Shown here piece by piece: positions 35,460-43,329 of a DNA stretch of 64,000 bases (within the stretch, counting starts at the first letter, position 1; each line of letters begins with the position of its first letter). This DNA is from Mycobacterium numidiamassiliense (GTDB lineage Bacteria; Actinomycetota; Actinomycetes; Mycobacteriales; Mycobacteriaceae): positions 1,103,066-1,167,065 of the forward strand of contig NZ_FUEZ01000004.1 of NCBI RefSeq assembly GCF_900157365.1, given 5' to 3'. The notes below the pieces were generated by a model, which did not search any database, was not told where the DNA came from, and worked only from the letters and a program-made list of their open reading frames with translations. The position numbers and the translations under genes were made by a program.

Positions 35460-36731
35460 CTAGGCCGGCTTCTTTTTCTCCGGCCTCCATGCGGCCGGAA
35501 GACGCTTGACACCATTCATGAAATTTGACAACAACAGGTCAGGCTCGCCGACCTCGAGACCTTTCATGCGGTGGTAGATCTCGCGCATCTCCGCCTTGAT
35601 GACTTCACGGCCGAGAATGTGGCCAATGCAGTAGTGGGGGCCACCGGCGCCAAAAGACTGATGGGGATTGTGCTTGTCGTCGCGGCTGATATCCATGTCC
35701 TGCGGGTTCTCGAATACGTCCTCATCGCGATTACTCGCGATGTACCACAACACCACTTTGTCGCCTTCCTTGATGGTGACGTCGTCAAGCTGATAATCGC
35801 GCGTCGCGGTGCGGCGGAAGTGCATCAGCGGGGGTTCCATCCGCAGCGACTCGTTGACCGCGTCGTCCGCCCGGCCGTCAAAATCCTCCATCAGATAGGT
35901 CAGCTGATCTGGGTGCTCCTGGAACAGATTCAGGGTATGGGCCATCGCATGCCGAGTGGTGTCATTGGCTCCCGCGGCCAGCAGGGCAAAGAACACACCG
36001 ACCTCGTCTCGGGTGAGCTTGTTGCCTTCGTACTGGGCTTCGGCGACCCAGGTCAGCAGGTCGTCGCCGGGATTCTTGATGCGCTCGGGCACCAATTCGT
36101 TTGCGAGGCTGGCCAGCTTCATCGACGCATCGGCGAAGACCATCAGCGGAGAGCCGATATGGGCATACTCCGGGTCATTCCAGCAAGCGAACTGTTCCGC
36201 TGCGTCCATCGTGTAGTTGATCTGGTCGTTATCGGTGATGCCTAGCATGCTGCAAAAGACCCGGCCAGGAACCTCTTTGGTGATGAGCTGGCACAGATCT
36301 CCTTGGCCGAGGGGCGCGACGTTGTCGATGATGCCCGCGACTATGCCGCCGATCTTGTCCGACATCTTGCGGATGTTCCGGGGCGTGAACGCCACAGTGA
36401 CGATGTTGCGCATCTCGGTGTGGCGTGGCGGATCGGTCACGATGAACGACAGCATGTTCTCGAGCTGCGGGAAGTCGTCGATGAACACGCCCTCAGCGGA
36501 GCTGAACACCTCGACGTTGCGGGAGACCTCCCGCAGATGGCGGTGCTTTACCAACGACCAGAAGCCTTTGGCGTTCTGCAGGTTCGGGTCGAGGGAGTCC
36601 GGTGCATCGTTCCAGCTGATTGGCTGATTGTTACGCAGCCACGTGAACGCCTCGTGGCGGTAGGCCCGCGGCTTCGCCCAGAATTCCAGCGAGTTCAGCC
36701 TGGTGTCGATCCCCTCGGCTGCAGTACTCAT
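35460..36731 (-). CDS. Cytochrome P450
   Basis: A 423-residue P450. The I-helix motif is AGANDTTRHAMA, ExxR is ESLRM and the haem loop is FGAGGPHYCIGHILGRE. The first half has the family features SSAEG and TDPPRHTEMR. Like the P450 at 28226 it carries the NDTTR form, pointing to a hydrophobic isoprenoid or sterol-like substrate by analogy with CYP124/125/142. ATG 36731 is chosen over a start seven codons upstream. A LuxR-type regulator gene lies just upstream on the same strand, and ferredoxin 39223 is the nearest same-strand electron donor. Confidence 0.92.
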   Translation of the reverse strand: MSTAAEGIDTRLNSLEFWAKPRAYRHEAFTWLRNNQPISWNDAPDSLDPNLQNAKGFWSLVKHRHLREVSRNVEVFSSAEGVFIDDFPQLENMLSFIVTDPPRHTEMRNIVTVAFTPRNIRKMSDKIGGIVAGIIDNVAPLGQGDLCQLITKEVPGRVFCSMLGITDNDQINYTMDAAEQFACWNDPEYAHIGSPLMVFADASMKLASLANELVPERIKNPGDDLLTWVAEAQYEGNKLTRDEVGVFFALLAAGANDTTRHAMAHTLNLFQEHPDQLTYLMEDFDGRADDAVNESLRMEPPLMHFRRTATRDYQLDDVTIKEGDKVVLWYIASNRDEDVFENPQDMDISRDDKHNPHQSFGAGGPHYCIGHILGREVIKAEMREIYHRMKGLEVGEPDLLLSNFMNGVKRLPAAWRPEKKKPA

Positions 36732-36798
36732 ACGATGTCCCTCGACTCTCACTCATGCCGACCGTGAACTGCGGTCCGGTCGACGCGATGTTATGTGG

Positions 36799-36818
36799 GA
36801 TGTGACCGCTCACACATC
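36799..36818. promoter_or_regulatory. Palindrome upstream of the second P450
   Basis: GATGTG and CACATC at 36799-36818, overlapping TGTGA-4-TCACA at 36801-36814, lie 67 bases upstream of the P450 start and downstream of the LuxR-type gene. It resembles a CRP-type half-site pair, but the 4-base spacer is shorter than the usual six. It may instead be a site for one of the nearby LuxR-type proteins. Confidence 0.35.
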
Positions 36819-36829
36819 TATTAATGGGG

Positions 36830-37759
36830 TCAATGTTTGTACCGCGGAGGGGGGATAACCTTCGAGAGTCGGTAGCGAGCAACAGCGTCAGTGCGGTTGC
36901 TCGCATCCAGCTTCTGCATGATGTGCCGGACGTGTGATTTGACGGTGCCCTCGGAAACGAACAATCGCTCCGCGATTTGGGCGTTGGTCTTGCCGGATGT
37001 CATGAGAGTGAGCACCTGCCGCTCTCGCTGGGTCAGCTGCTCAGCTACGTCGTTGACGACCGATTCTTCCTTTGCCGCCAGGGTGTTAGGGGTGTAGTCG
37101 CTCAGGTCCATGTCGTCTGTCAAGAAACCCGTCAGCGAATATATTTGCTGGACGTGCTCCCGTGCGGCGGCACTCAACGATTGCATCCGGTCCAGGACGA
37201 TATTGCGCTCCATGATCGAGCCGAGGCCCTCGGCGAAGAGGCCCAGCAAATCCCGGTCTTCAGTGCCGACATCTCCGGACTCGCTGGGCGCATCGGCATG
37301 GACGAGGGCCACCGGCGTCTGCCAGATGTAAACGGGCGCCGCGACGTAGACGTCGGGTTTGGCGATCGCGACGAGATCGGTGTTGACCCGTGGATCGGAT
37401 TGGGGGTCGGTGACCAGGATGGGTGCTTTGTCGCGCACCATCGCGCTCTCCGGTAGCGGTTGGCAAAGTCGTCGTGGATGCGCACGACCGACTCGCAGCA
37501 AAGTGTTGGTCAGGTCGGCGTCCCCAGGGAAGTGCGCGGAGTGCACCACCCACATGTTGCGTTGGATACGGGAGAACAAGACGCGACCGAACCCGGCCCG
37601 GCACAACTCGAGTGGCACGCGCTCGGCGAGTTCGCTGTTGTTGGACAGCCGCCGAAGCCGACCCAGCGCATCCGTTGCCGCGGTCGCTCTGCTGTCGGGC
37701 GAGACGATTACTAGGCAGTCGGCGTCAACCGATCCTAGCGCTCTGTGTGGAGCTACCAC
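36830..37759 (-). CDS. GAF/LuxR-type transcriptional regulator (copy 1 of 3)
   Basis: A 309-residue regulator, the shortest of three related proteins in this region. The N-terminal sensor half has a GAF-like domain (FGRVLFSRIQRNMWV, ILVTDPQSDPRVN, VYVAAPVYIWQTPVALVHAD). The C-terminal ~65 residues are a LuxR helix-turn-helix (LTQRERQVLTLMTSGKTNAQIAERLFVSEGTVKSHV). It starts at GTG 37759. It lacks ~80 N-terminal residues present in the other two copies. It lies between the second P450 and copy 2, all on the same strand. Confidence 0.85.
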   Translation of the reverse strand: MVAPHRALGSVDADCLVIVSPDSRATAATDALGRLRRLSNNSELAERVPLELCRAGFGRVLFSRIQRNMWVVHSAHFPGDADLTNTLLRVGRAHPRRLCQPLPESAMVRDKAPILVTDPQSDPRVNTDLVAIAKPDVYVAAPVYIWQTPVALVHADAPSESGDVGTEDRDLLGLFAEGLGSIMERNIVLDRMQSLSAAAREHVQQIYSLTGFLTDDMDLSDYTPNTLAAKEESVVNDVAEQLTQRERQVLTLMTSGKTNAQIAERLFVSEGTVKSHVRHIMQKLDASNRTDAVARYRLSKVIPPPRYKH

Positions 37760-37837
37760 CCTGTCGACGCTAGAAGGCAGCCAACCCGGGGCGCATCTCC
37801 CAAGAGGAGGAACTGCTGTACCCCTCGTCCAGCGTGA

Positions 37838-39013
37838 CTACATCGAAGCCTGCCGGGCCCGGTGGTACTTCGCGACCGCTTCTGTGCGATTGGACGCATC
37901 CATCTTGCGTAGGATTTGCTTGACGTGGGACTTGACTGTCCCCTCGGTGACAAATAGTGACGCAGCGACCTGGGCGTTGGTCTTTCCGGCCGCAATCGCA
38001 CGAAGGACCTCTGCTTCTCGCGAGGTTAGATCGTGAAGGCGGTGGGTAGCGTCACCTTCGCTCCTCGACCGCGCAGCAGCATCACGATCGATGAGGTCTC
38101 CAACCCGGGGCCGCGCTGGTCCGGCCGATTCGATCACATCGACGGTGAAGTCGTCGGCGAGTGAGCCGGCAAGCCGCATGTGTTGCTCGGCGGCCTGGCG
38201 CATCGCTCGGAGCCGATCGATCATCAAATTGCGCTCGAAGGCTAGTCCGAGTCCCGCGGCGAAGGTTCCCAGCACGTCGCGGTCAAACTCCGTTACTCGT
38301 GTGGCATCGATGTGCCGGTCGGCATGTAGGAGTCCGATCGGCTTACCCCAGCTGAACACCGGTGCTGCCACGTAGGCCGCCGTCTGGGTGAGCGTAACGA
38401 GTTCGGCGTGGACACGGGGATCGGTTTGGGGGTTGGTGACCAAGATCGGGGAGCCGCGCTGAACCATCTCAGACTCCAACAGCGGGTTCACCAGCTTGCG
38501 CGGGTGGGCGAGGCCCGCTTCGACCATCATTGAAGCCATCTTCAGATCCGCCCCGGCGAAGGCTGAGCGGGTCACCCACTTGCCGTTTTGGATGCGGGAG
38601 AACAGAACCCGGGAAAAGCCCATCCGGTACACCAGGGTCGGGATGCGCTCGACTAGCGCGACCGCTGAGGTTGTCCCGCGAAGTTCGTTGATGGCGTCTT
38701 GCGCGCTCGCCACCCGCTGGCGCTGGTGTGTGAGGAGTATGTCTTTGATCGCGATCTGAGTCTGTTCGGCCCGAAGCGCCAGCGCCGCCAGCGAAGCCTG
38801 CCCTTGGAGGCCTGGCGACACGTTGGTGAGCTCCAGCCGATGGGCCAGGGCACGGCGAGCCTCCGACAGTGCAGCATCGGTGGCCTGCGTATCAGGGCTG
38901 GACTGGGCCCGGCACAGGTTGACTCCGACGATTTCTTCGGTCATTCGCACGACTTCCCAGGCCTGCTGGATGCAGTCGGATGCATCGGCGACCGGCTGTG
39001 CAAGCTGGCTCAT
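37838..39013 (-). CDS. GAF/LuxR-type transcriptional regulator (copy 2 of 3)
   Basis: A 391-residue regulator with an N-terminal helical region (~residues 1-110), a GAF-like sensor (FSRVLFSRIQNGKWV, ILVTNPQTDPRVH, AAPVFSWGKPIGLLHADRH) and a C-terminal LuxR DNA-binding domain (LTSREAEVLRAIAAGKTNAQVAASLFVTEGTVKSHV). A perfect copy of the GntR-type palindrome lies 130 bases upstream at 39143-39157, so this regulator may itself be under GntR control. The other copies are at 36830 and 42133. Confidence 0.87.
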   Translation of the reverse strand: MSQLAQPVADASDCIQQAWEVVRMTEEIVGVNLCRAQSSPDTQATDAALSEARRALAHRLELTNVSPGLQGQASLAALALRAEQTQIAIKDILLTHQRQRVASAQDAINELRGTTSAVALVERIPTLVYRMGFSRVLFSRIQNGKWVTRSAFAGADLKMASMMVEAGLAHPRKLVNPLLESEMVQRGSPILVTNPQTDPRVHAELVTLTQTAAYVAAPVFSWGKPIGLLHADRHIDATRVTEFDRDVLGTFAAGLGLAFERNLMIDRLRAMRQAAEQHMRLAGSLADDFTVDVIESAGPARPRVGDLIDRDAAARSRSEGDATHRLHDLTSREAEVLRAIAAGKTNAQVAASLFVTEGTVKSHVKQILRKMDASNRTEAVAKYHRARQASM

Positions 39014-39142
39014 CGCGCCCTCCTCCCGCGCATGCTTCTAGCTGCGACCAGCACAGGCGGCCGTGCTGGTGACCTGCGTAGGGACCAGTATGTGACCTGC
39101 GCCACGTCGTAGTCAAAGAGGGAGCATATCAGAAATTATTAA

Positions 39143-39157
39143 TATGGTCAGACCATA
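39143..39157. promoter_or_regulatory. GntR-type operator candidate, site 1
   Basis: TATGGTCAGACCATA, a perfect 15-bp palindrome with a central A. It lies between the ferredoxin gene and the second GAF/LuxR-type gene, upstream of the latter. It is identical to the site at 44883 and nearly identical to sites at 55561, 56753 and 62414. The TGGTC-A-GACCA core matches the TGGT..ACCA style of FadR-type regulators. Confidence 0.75.
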
Positions 39158-39222
39158 ATTAGCTCGGCGAGGCAGGTTGGCTCCGCGAAGAATTGGGCGC
39201 GGGCGCCAAGCGGCGTCAGGAC

Positions 39223-39435
39223 TCAGGCGTCGACGATTTGGATGGACTGGGTCGGGCATTTGTCGGCCGCCTCTTCTAGCTCGGCTCGACGTGAGGTATC
39301 AGCGGTTTCGTGGAGCACGATCGTCTTCCCCTCGCCATCGTCGGGGATGCTGAAGAAGTCGGGTGCAACCATCTCGCACAACCCGATCGTGGCGCACTTG
39401 GAACTGTCGAAGATGATTCGGCAGCGAGCGCTCAT
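39223..39435 (-). CDS. Small ferredoxin
   Basis: A 70-residue ferredoxin starting at ATG 39435 behind a strong GAGGAGGAG ribosome site. Cluster ligands are CATIGLC (residues ~14-20) and the distal KCPTQSI. The central position is Ile where related P450 ferredoxins have His, Cys or Ala, so a 3Fe-4S cluster is likely. Probably the electron donor of a P450 in this region; the P450 at 35460 is downstream on the same strand with two regulator genes between. Confidence 0.87.
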   Translation of the reverse strand: MSARCRIIFDSSKCATIGLCEMVAPDFFSIPDDGEGKTIVLHETADTSRRAELEEAADKCPTQSIQIVDA

Positions 39436-39573
39436 CAGACTCCTCCTCTCGATGGACAACTCCCAACTATCACAACACCAGGACATCGACGCACATCAGT
39501 TCCCGAAAGGGGAATTTATTAAGGTACGGAAGGGGTACGTGAGCCAGATCCAGCCGCACTGGCATCGGCTGGC

Positions 39574-39792
39574 CTAGTCGGGAAATACTCCAGGGGGACC
39601 GGGAAGGTATGACACGGTCCACCTGTGCCAGCCGTTGTCATGGGCCACGCTCGCGCCGACGCGGAATCCGCATACGAATTCGCCGCCCTCGTTGGCGGTG
39701 CGGATAATTCCATCCCGCAGCGCGGTCCGCACCTCGTCCTTCGACATATCGCTAGGCAGAAATATTTCGACGGACTTCCAGATCTTCGACAC
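39574..39792 (-). CDS. Small hypothetical protein
   Basis: A 72-residue protein, using GTG 39792 (VSKIWKSVEIFLP). The frame is open further upstream, but the peptide there looks unnatural. It has an alternating strand pattern and a conserved-looking C-terminus GWHRWTVSYLPGPPGVFP. No motif is recognised. It is transcribed ahead of the ferredoxin gene on the same strand, with a 138-base gap, and is divergent from the MenB-like gene. Confidence 0.5.
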   Translation of the reverse strand: MSKIWKSVEIFLPSDMSKDEVRTALRDGIIRTANEGGEFVCGFRVGASVAHDNGWHRWTVSYLPGPPGVFPD

Positions 39793-39882
39793 TTTATACC
39801 TTACATTGCACCTGGGAACCCTTGCGACCGACGCTAATTCGACGGTGCGAATCACCACGAGTCCCCGGGCGAGCGAATTTTT

Positions 39883-39901
39883 GTCCCCCGAAAGGGGGGA
39901 C
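39883..39901. promoter_or_regulatory. GC stem-loop upstream of the MenB-like gene
   Basis: GTCCCCC and GGGGGAC pair with a GAAAG loop, 22 bases before the MenB-like start. T-runs lie on the wrong side for a terminator on either strand, so it may act in the 5' leader or as a protein site. Confidence 0.35.
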
Positions 39902-39922
39902 TGTTGTTAGTTCGTCTACCTG

Positions 39923-40867
39923 ATGGTGAAATCTGCCTTTAGATTCGCTCACGTGACTGACAACCCGTTCGACCCGTTGCTGTGGGCGCCCGTTGAGGGC
40001 TTTGAGGATCTCACCGACGTCACTTACCACCGCCACGTGCTCGAAGGTGCGGGGCAGCCCACGGTGCGGGTGGCCTTTAACCGACCGGAGGTTAGAAACG
40101 CGTTTCGCCCCCACACCGTCGACGAACTGTATCGGGCGCTTGATCATGCCCGGATGTCTCCGGAGGTCGGAGTGGTTTTGCTTACCGGTAACGGACCTTC
40201 CCCCAGGGACGGCGGCTGGGCGTTCTGCTCTGGCGGCGATCAGCGCATTCGCGGGCGCACCGGCTATCAGTACGCCTCCGGCGAGACCGCCGAATCGGTG
40301 GACGCCGCGCGCGCGGGTCGACTGCACATCATGGAGGTGCAGCGGCTCATCCGGTTCATGCCCAAGGTGGTTATCTGCCTGGTAAACGGATGGGCCGCGG
40401 GCGGCGGGCACAGCTTGCACGTGACTTGTGACCTTACTTTGGCCAGCCGCGAGCATGCCCGGTTCAAGCAGACCGACGCCGACGTCGGCAGCTTCGACGG
40501 CGGCTACGGCAGCGCATACCTGGCCAAACAGGTCGGGCAGAAGTTCGCCCGCGAGATCTTTTTCCTCGGTGAGCCCTATACCGCCGAGCAGATGCACGAC
40601 ATGGGCGCAGTCAACCGAGTCGTCGGCCACGTGGACCTGGAGAAGGTCGGGCTGCAGTGGGCTCAGGCCATCAACGGCAAATCGCCTCAGGCCCAACGCA
40701 TGCTGAAGTTTGCCTTCAATCTGCTCGATGACGGATTGGTCGGCCAACAGATTTTCGCCAGCGAGGCGACCCGGCTGGCCTACATGACCGACGAGGCCAC
40801 CGAAGGTCGCGATGCCTTCCTGGAAAAGCGCGCGCCGGACTGGAGCCGGTTTCCCCGCTATTTCTAG
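39923..40867 (+). CDS. menB: MenB-like crotonase (dihydroxynaphthoyl-CoA synthase family)
   Basis: A 314-residue protein matching mycobacterial MenB nearly throughout: FNRPEVRNAFRPHTVDELYR, GNGPSPRDGGWAFCSGGDQ, GRLHIMEVQRLIRFMPKVV, ARFKQTDADVGSFDGGYG and a PRYF end. MenB closes the naphthoate ring of o-succinylbenzoyl-CoA in menaquinone synthesis. Here, however, it stands among P450, ferredoxin and dehydrogenase genes rather than other men genes, so it may be a second copy used in catabolism. MenB relatives such as BadI open alicyclic rings. Start is ATG 39923 or GTG 39953. Confidence 0.85.
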   Translation: MVKSAFRFAHVTDNPFDPLLWAPVEGFEDLTDVTYHRHVLEGAGQPTVRVAFNRPEVRNAFRPHTVDELYRALDHARMSPEVGVVLLTGNGPSPRDGGWAFCSGGDQRIRGRTGYQYASGETAESVDAARAGRLHIMEVQRLIRFMPKVVICLVNGWAAGGGHSLHVTCDLTLASREHARFKQTDADVGSFDGGYGSAYLAKQVGQKFAREIFFLGEPYTAEQMHDMGAVNRVVGHVDLEKVGLQWAQAINGKSPQAQRMLKFAFNLLDDGLVGQQIFASEATRLAYMTDEATEGRDAFLEKRAPDWSRFPRYF

Positions 40868-40989
40868 AACCTGCTCAGGTCATTCTCTCATTTCGCACAC
40901 CAAATACACCTCTTGAGGGAGATGCCTGGCCACTGCCAATGGAGTGACGATGACCAGTGAGAAGTCGGGCATTGAATGAAAGGCGCGGT

Positions 40990-42096
40990 GTGCGGACAAA
41001 AGCTGCGGTCCTATGGGGACTGGGAGAAAAGTGGCAAATCGAAGAGGTGGAACTGGATGCCCCCAAGGAGGGTGAGGTTCTGCTGAAACTGGTTGCCAGC
41101 GGCTTGTGCCACTCCGACTACCACCTTGTCACTGGCGACATCCCCGTCGGGCTTCCGTATGTGGGCGGCCACGAAGGCGCCGGCATCGTCGCGGGAGTAG
41201 GGCCGGGCGTGACCGACGTCGCCGAGGGTGACTCGGTGGTGCTCAGTTTCCTGCCCGCGTGCGGCAAGTGCGCTCATTGCGCGCGCGGCATGACCAACCT
41301 GTGCGACCTCGGCGCCCATATCATCCAGGGACCGCAGCTCGACGGCACCTACCGTTTCCACGCACGGGGTCAAGGACTGGGCCAGATGTGCTTGTTGGGG
41401 ACGTTCTCCGAGTACACCGTCGTGCCGATGGCTTCAGTGATCAAGGTCGACCCGGCCAGCCCGCTGGACCGCGCCGCGGTGATCGGCTGCTGCGTTCCCA
41501 CGGGATACGGCAGCGTGGTGAAAACGGCCGGGGTGCATCCCGGCGACGCAGTCGTGGTGATGGGAATCGGCGGCATCGGGGCTAATGCGGTCCAGGGCGC
41601 CAAGGGCGCGGGCGCCCGTTACATCCTGGCGATCGACCCGGTCGAGTACAAACGCCAGAAGGCCCTCGAGTTCGGCGCGACCCACACCGCCGCCAATGTC
41701 GCTGAAGCACAGGCGTTGATCACGGATCTGACGCGCGGCATCATGGCCGACGCGTGCGTGATCACGACCGACAATGCCGAGAGCGGCTATGTGGCTGAGG
41801 CTCTGAGCCTCGTCGGTCGTCGTGGCAAGGTAATCGTCACCGCCATCGGTCACCCCACCGACCTGACGATGGGTGGATCGTTGTTCGAACTCACGCTGTA
41901 CGAGAAGTCCATCCACGGCTCGTTGTTCGGTTCGTCGAATCCGCGGCATGACATCCCCCGCTACCTGGAGATGTACACCCTCGGCCAGTTGAAGCTCGAC
42001 GAGCTGATCACCCAGGAGTACACCTTGGACGAGATCAACCAGGGTTATGAGGACATGTTGGCGGGCCGCAATATTCGCGGCGTGATCCGTTTTTAG
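40990..42096 (+). CDS. NDMA-dependent-type zinc alcohol dehydrogenase
   Basis: A 368-residue medium-chain dehydrogenase. The catalytic zinc ligands begin at GLCHSDYH and GGHEGAG. The structural zinc lobe is CGKCAHCARGMTNLC, and the Rossmann dinucleotide site is VVVMGIGGIGANAVQGAKGAGA. The end AGRNIRGVIRF is typical of the mycobacterial NDMA-dependent group, which holds its nicotinamide cofactor tightly. It would oxidise the alcohol made by a P450 to an aldehyde. GTG 40990 is chosen behind GAAAGG. A decayed relative lies at 29520. Confidence 0.9.
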   Translation: MRTKAAVLWGLGEKWQIEEVELDAPKEGEVLLKLVASGLCHSDYHLVTGDIPVGLPYVGGHEGAGIVAGVGPGVTDVAEGDSVVLSFLPACGKCAHCARGMTNLCDLGAHIIQGPQLDGTYRFHARGQGLGQMCLLGTFSEYTVVPMASVIKVDPASPLDRAAVIGCCVPTGYGSVVKTAGVHPGDAVVVMGIGGIGANAVQGAKGAGARYILAIDPVEYKRQKALEFGATHTAANVAEAQALITDLTRGIMADACVITTDNAESGYVAEALSLVGRRGKVIVTAIGHPTDLTMGGSLFELTLYEKSIHGSLFGSSNPRHDIPRYLEMYTLGQLKLDELITQEYTLDEINQGYEDMLAGRNIRGVIRF

Positions 42097-42132
42097 CGCG
42101 CCTCGTCGGCGCCCAAGTCTGCGGGTCGTCGA

Positions 42133-43290
42133 TCAGCCGGCCCTGGCGGGGCCGGCCGCGGCTAGCAGCCGATGGTAGCGAGCAACTGCCTCAGTCCGGT
42201 TGGTGGCGCCCAGCTTCCGCAGGATGTGTTTGACGTGTGACTTGACCGTGCCCTCGGTCACGAACAGGCCGGTGGCAATCTGGGCGTTGGTCTTGCCGGA
42301 GGCCAGATTCCGCAGCACGTCCCACTCGCGGGGGGTCAGACGTTCATTACGTTCGTCGAGAGGTCCGATCGCTCGGGCCTTACCGCTATTGGTGGAAAGC
42401 TCGAAGCTGAGTTCGGCGGCGCCGAGCGCATCGGCGGTGAAATCATCGGCGATGGCGTGGACTCCTGCCAAATAATCCGTGGCGGCGCTACGCACCGCAT
42501 GCAACCGCTCCATCAGCTGGGCCCGCTCGATCGCCATGCCAAGACCCTCGGCATATGTGCCCAAAATATGGCGGTCAAACTCATCGACGGTGGAGTCGAC
42601 GTCACGATCCGCGTGCATCATCGCGATGGGAACTCCCCACGCCATGATTGGCGCGGCGACATAGCTGGTGGTTCCGGTGTAGCGAACAAATTCGGTGTGC
42701 ATGCGGGGATTCGACTGCGGATCAGGGACGACCATCGGAGTACAGCGGCGCACCATCTCGCTCTCCAACAGGGGCCCGTTGAGGCGACGCGGATTGGCGC
42801 GACCAATCTCGACGATCTCCTCGCCGAACTCGGGATCCTCAATTGCGAACGCCGAGCGGGCCATCCAAGTGCCCTGTTCGATCTTGGAGAACAGCGCCCG
42901 CCGGAACCCGATCTGGCGCGCCTCGATCGGCGCACGCTCGGCCAGGATGGTGGCTGACGGCGCGTTTCGCAGCGTTGCCAGCGCATCCCTGACCCCCAAG
43001 GCCACTTGGGCACAGTGTTGGATCAATGCATCCTTGACGTCTGCCTCGGCGGCGACGGCTCCCAGCACCAACGCGGTCGCCTTGACCCTGGAGACCTCGT
43101 TGGTTGTCTCTGCTCCACCCTCAAGAGCGCGTAACAGAGCTTGCCGAGTTGTCTTCAGGCCCGTGTTGCTGGCCTGCAGGTCGCCGTCCGGCGGCAGTGG
43201 GTCCAGGCTCTCAGTGGATAGCAATTTAGCTGCGGCACTGATGATCTCACGGGTGCGTTCGATCTCGTAGCCGGTGTCAGTCGCAGACAT
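42133..43290 (-). CDS. GAF/LuxR-type transcriptional regulator (copy 3 of 3)
   Basis: A 385-residue regulator with the same plan as the proteins at 36830 and 37838: an N-terminal helical part, a GAF-like sensor (GFRRALFSKIEQGTWM, MVVPDPQSNPRMH, YVAAPIMAWGVPIAMMHADRD) and a LuxR DNA-binding end (LTPREWDVLRNLASGKTNAQIATGLFVTEGTVKSHV). It lies just downstream of the aldehyde dehydrogenase on the same strand (39-base gap) and converges with the alcohol dehydrogenase. It probably senses a pathway compound; the ligand is unknown. Confidence 0.87.
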   Translation of the reverse strand: MSATDTGYEIERTREIISAAAKLLSTESLDPLPPDGDLQASNTGLKTTRQALLRALEGGAETTNEVSRVKATALVLGAVAAEADVKDALIQHCAQVALGVRDALATLRNAPSATILAERAPIEARQIGFRRALFSKIEQGTWMARSAFAIEDPEFGEEIVEIGRANPRRLNGPLLESEMVRRCTPMVVPDPQSNPRMHTEFVRYTGTTSYVAAPIMAWGVPIAMMHADRDVDSTVDEFDRHILGTYAEGLGMAIERAQLMERLHAVRSAATDYLAGVHAIADDFTADALGAAELSFELSTNSGKARAIGPLDERNERLTPREWDVLRNLASGKTNAQIATGLFVTEGTVKSHVKHILRKLGATNRTEAVARYHRLLAAAGPARAG

Positions 43291-43329
43291 CGTTGTCCTC
43301 TCGATTGGGCCGTTAGCCGTTAGGCTCTG

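Noticed and set aside
36801..36814. Canonical CRP site upstream of the P450
   Set aside because: TGTGA and TCACA are present but separated by four bases instead of six, so it is kept only as an unnamed palindrome.
39883..39901. Intrinsic terminator
   Set aside because: The T-rich side precedes the hairpin on the forward strand and becomes A-rich on the reverse, so neither strand shows hairpin followed by U-run.
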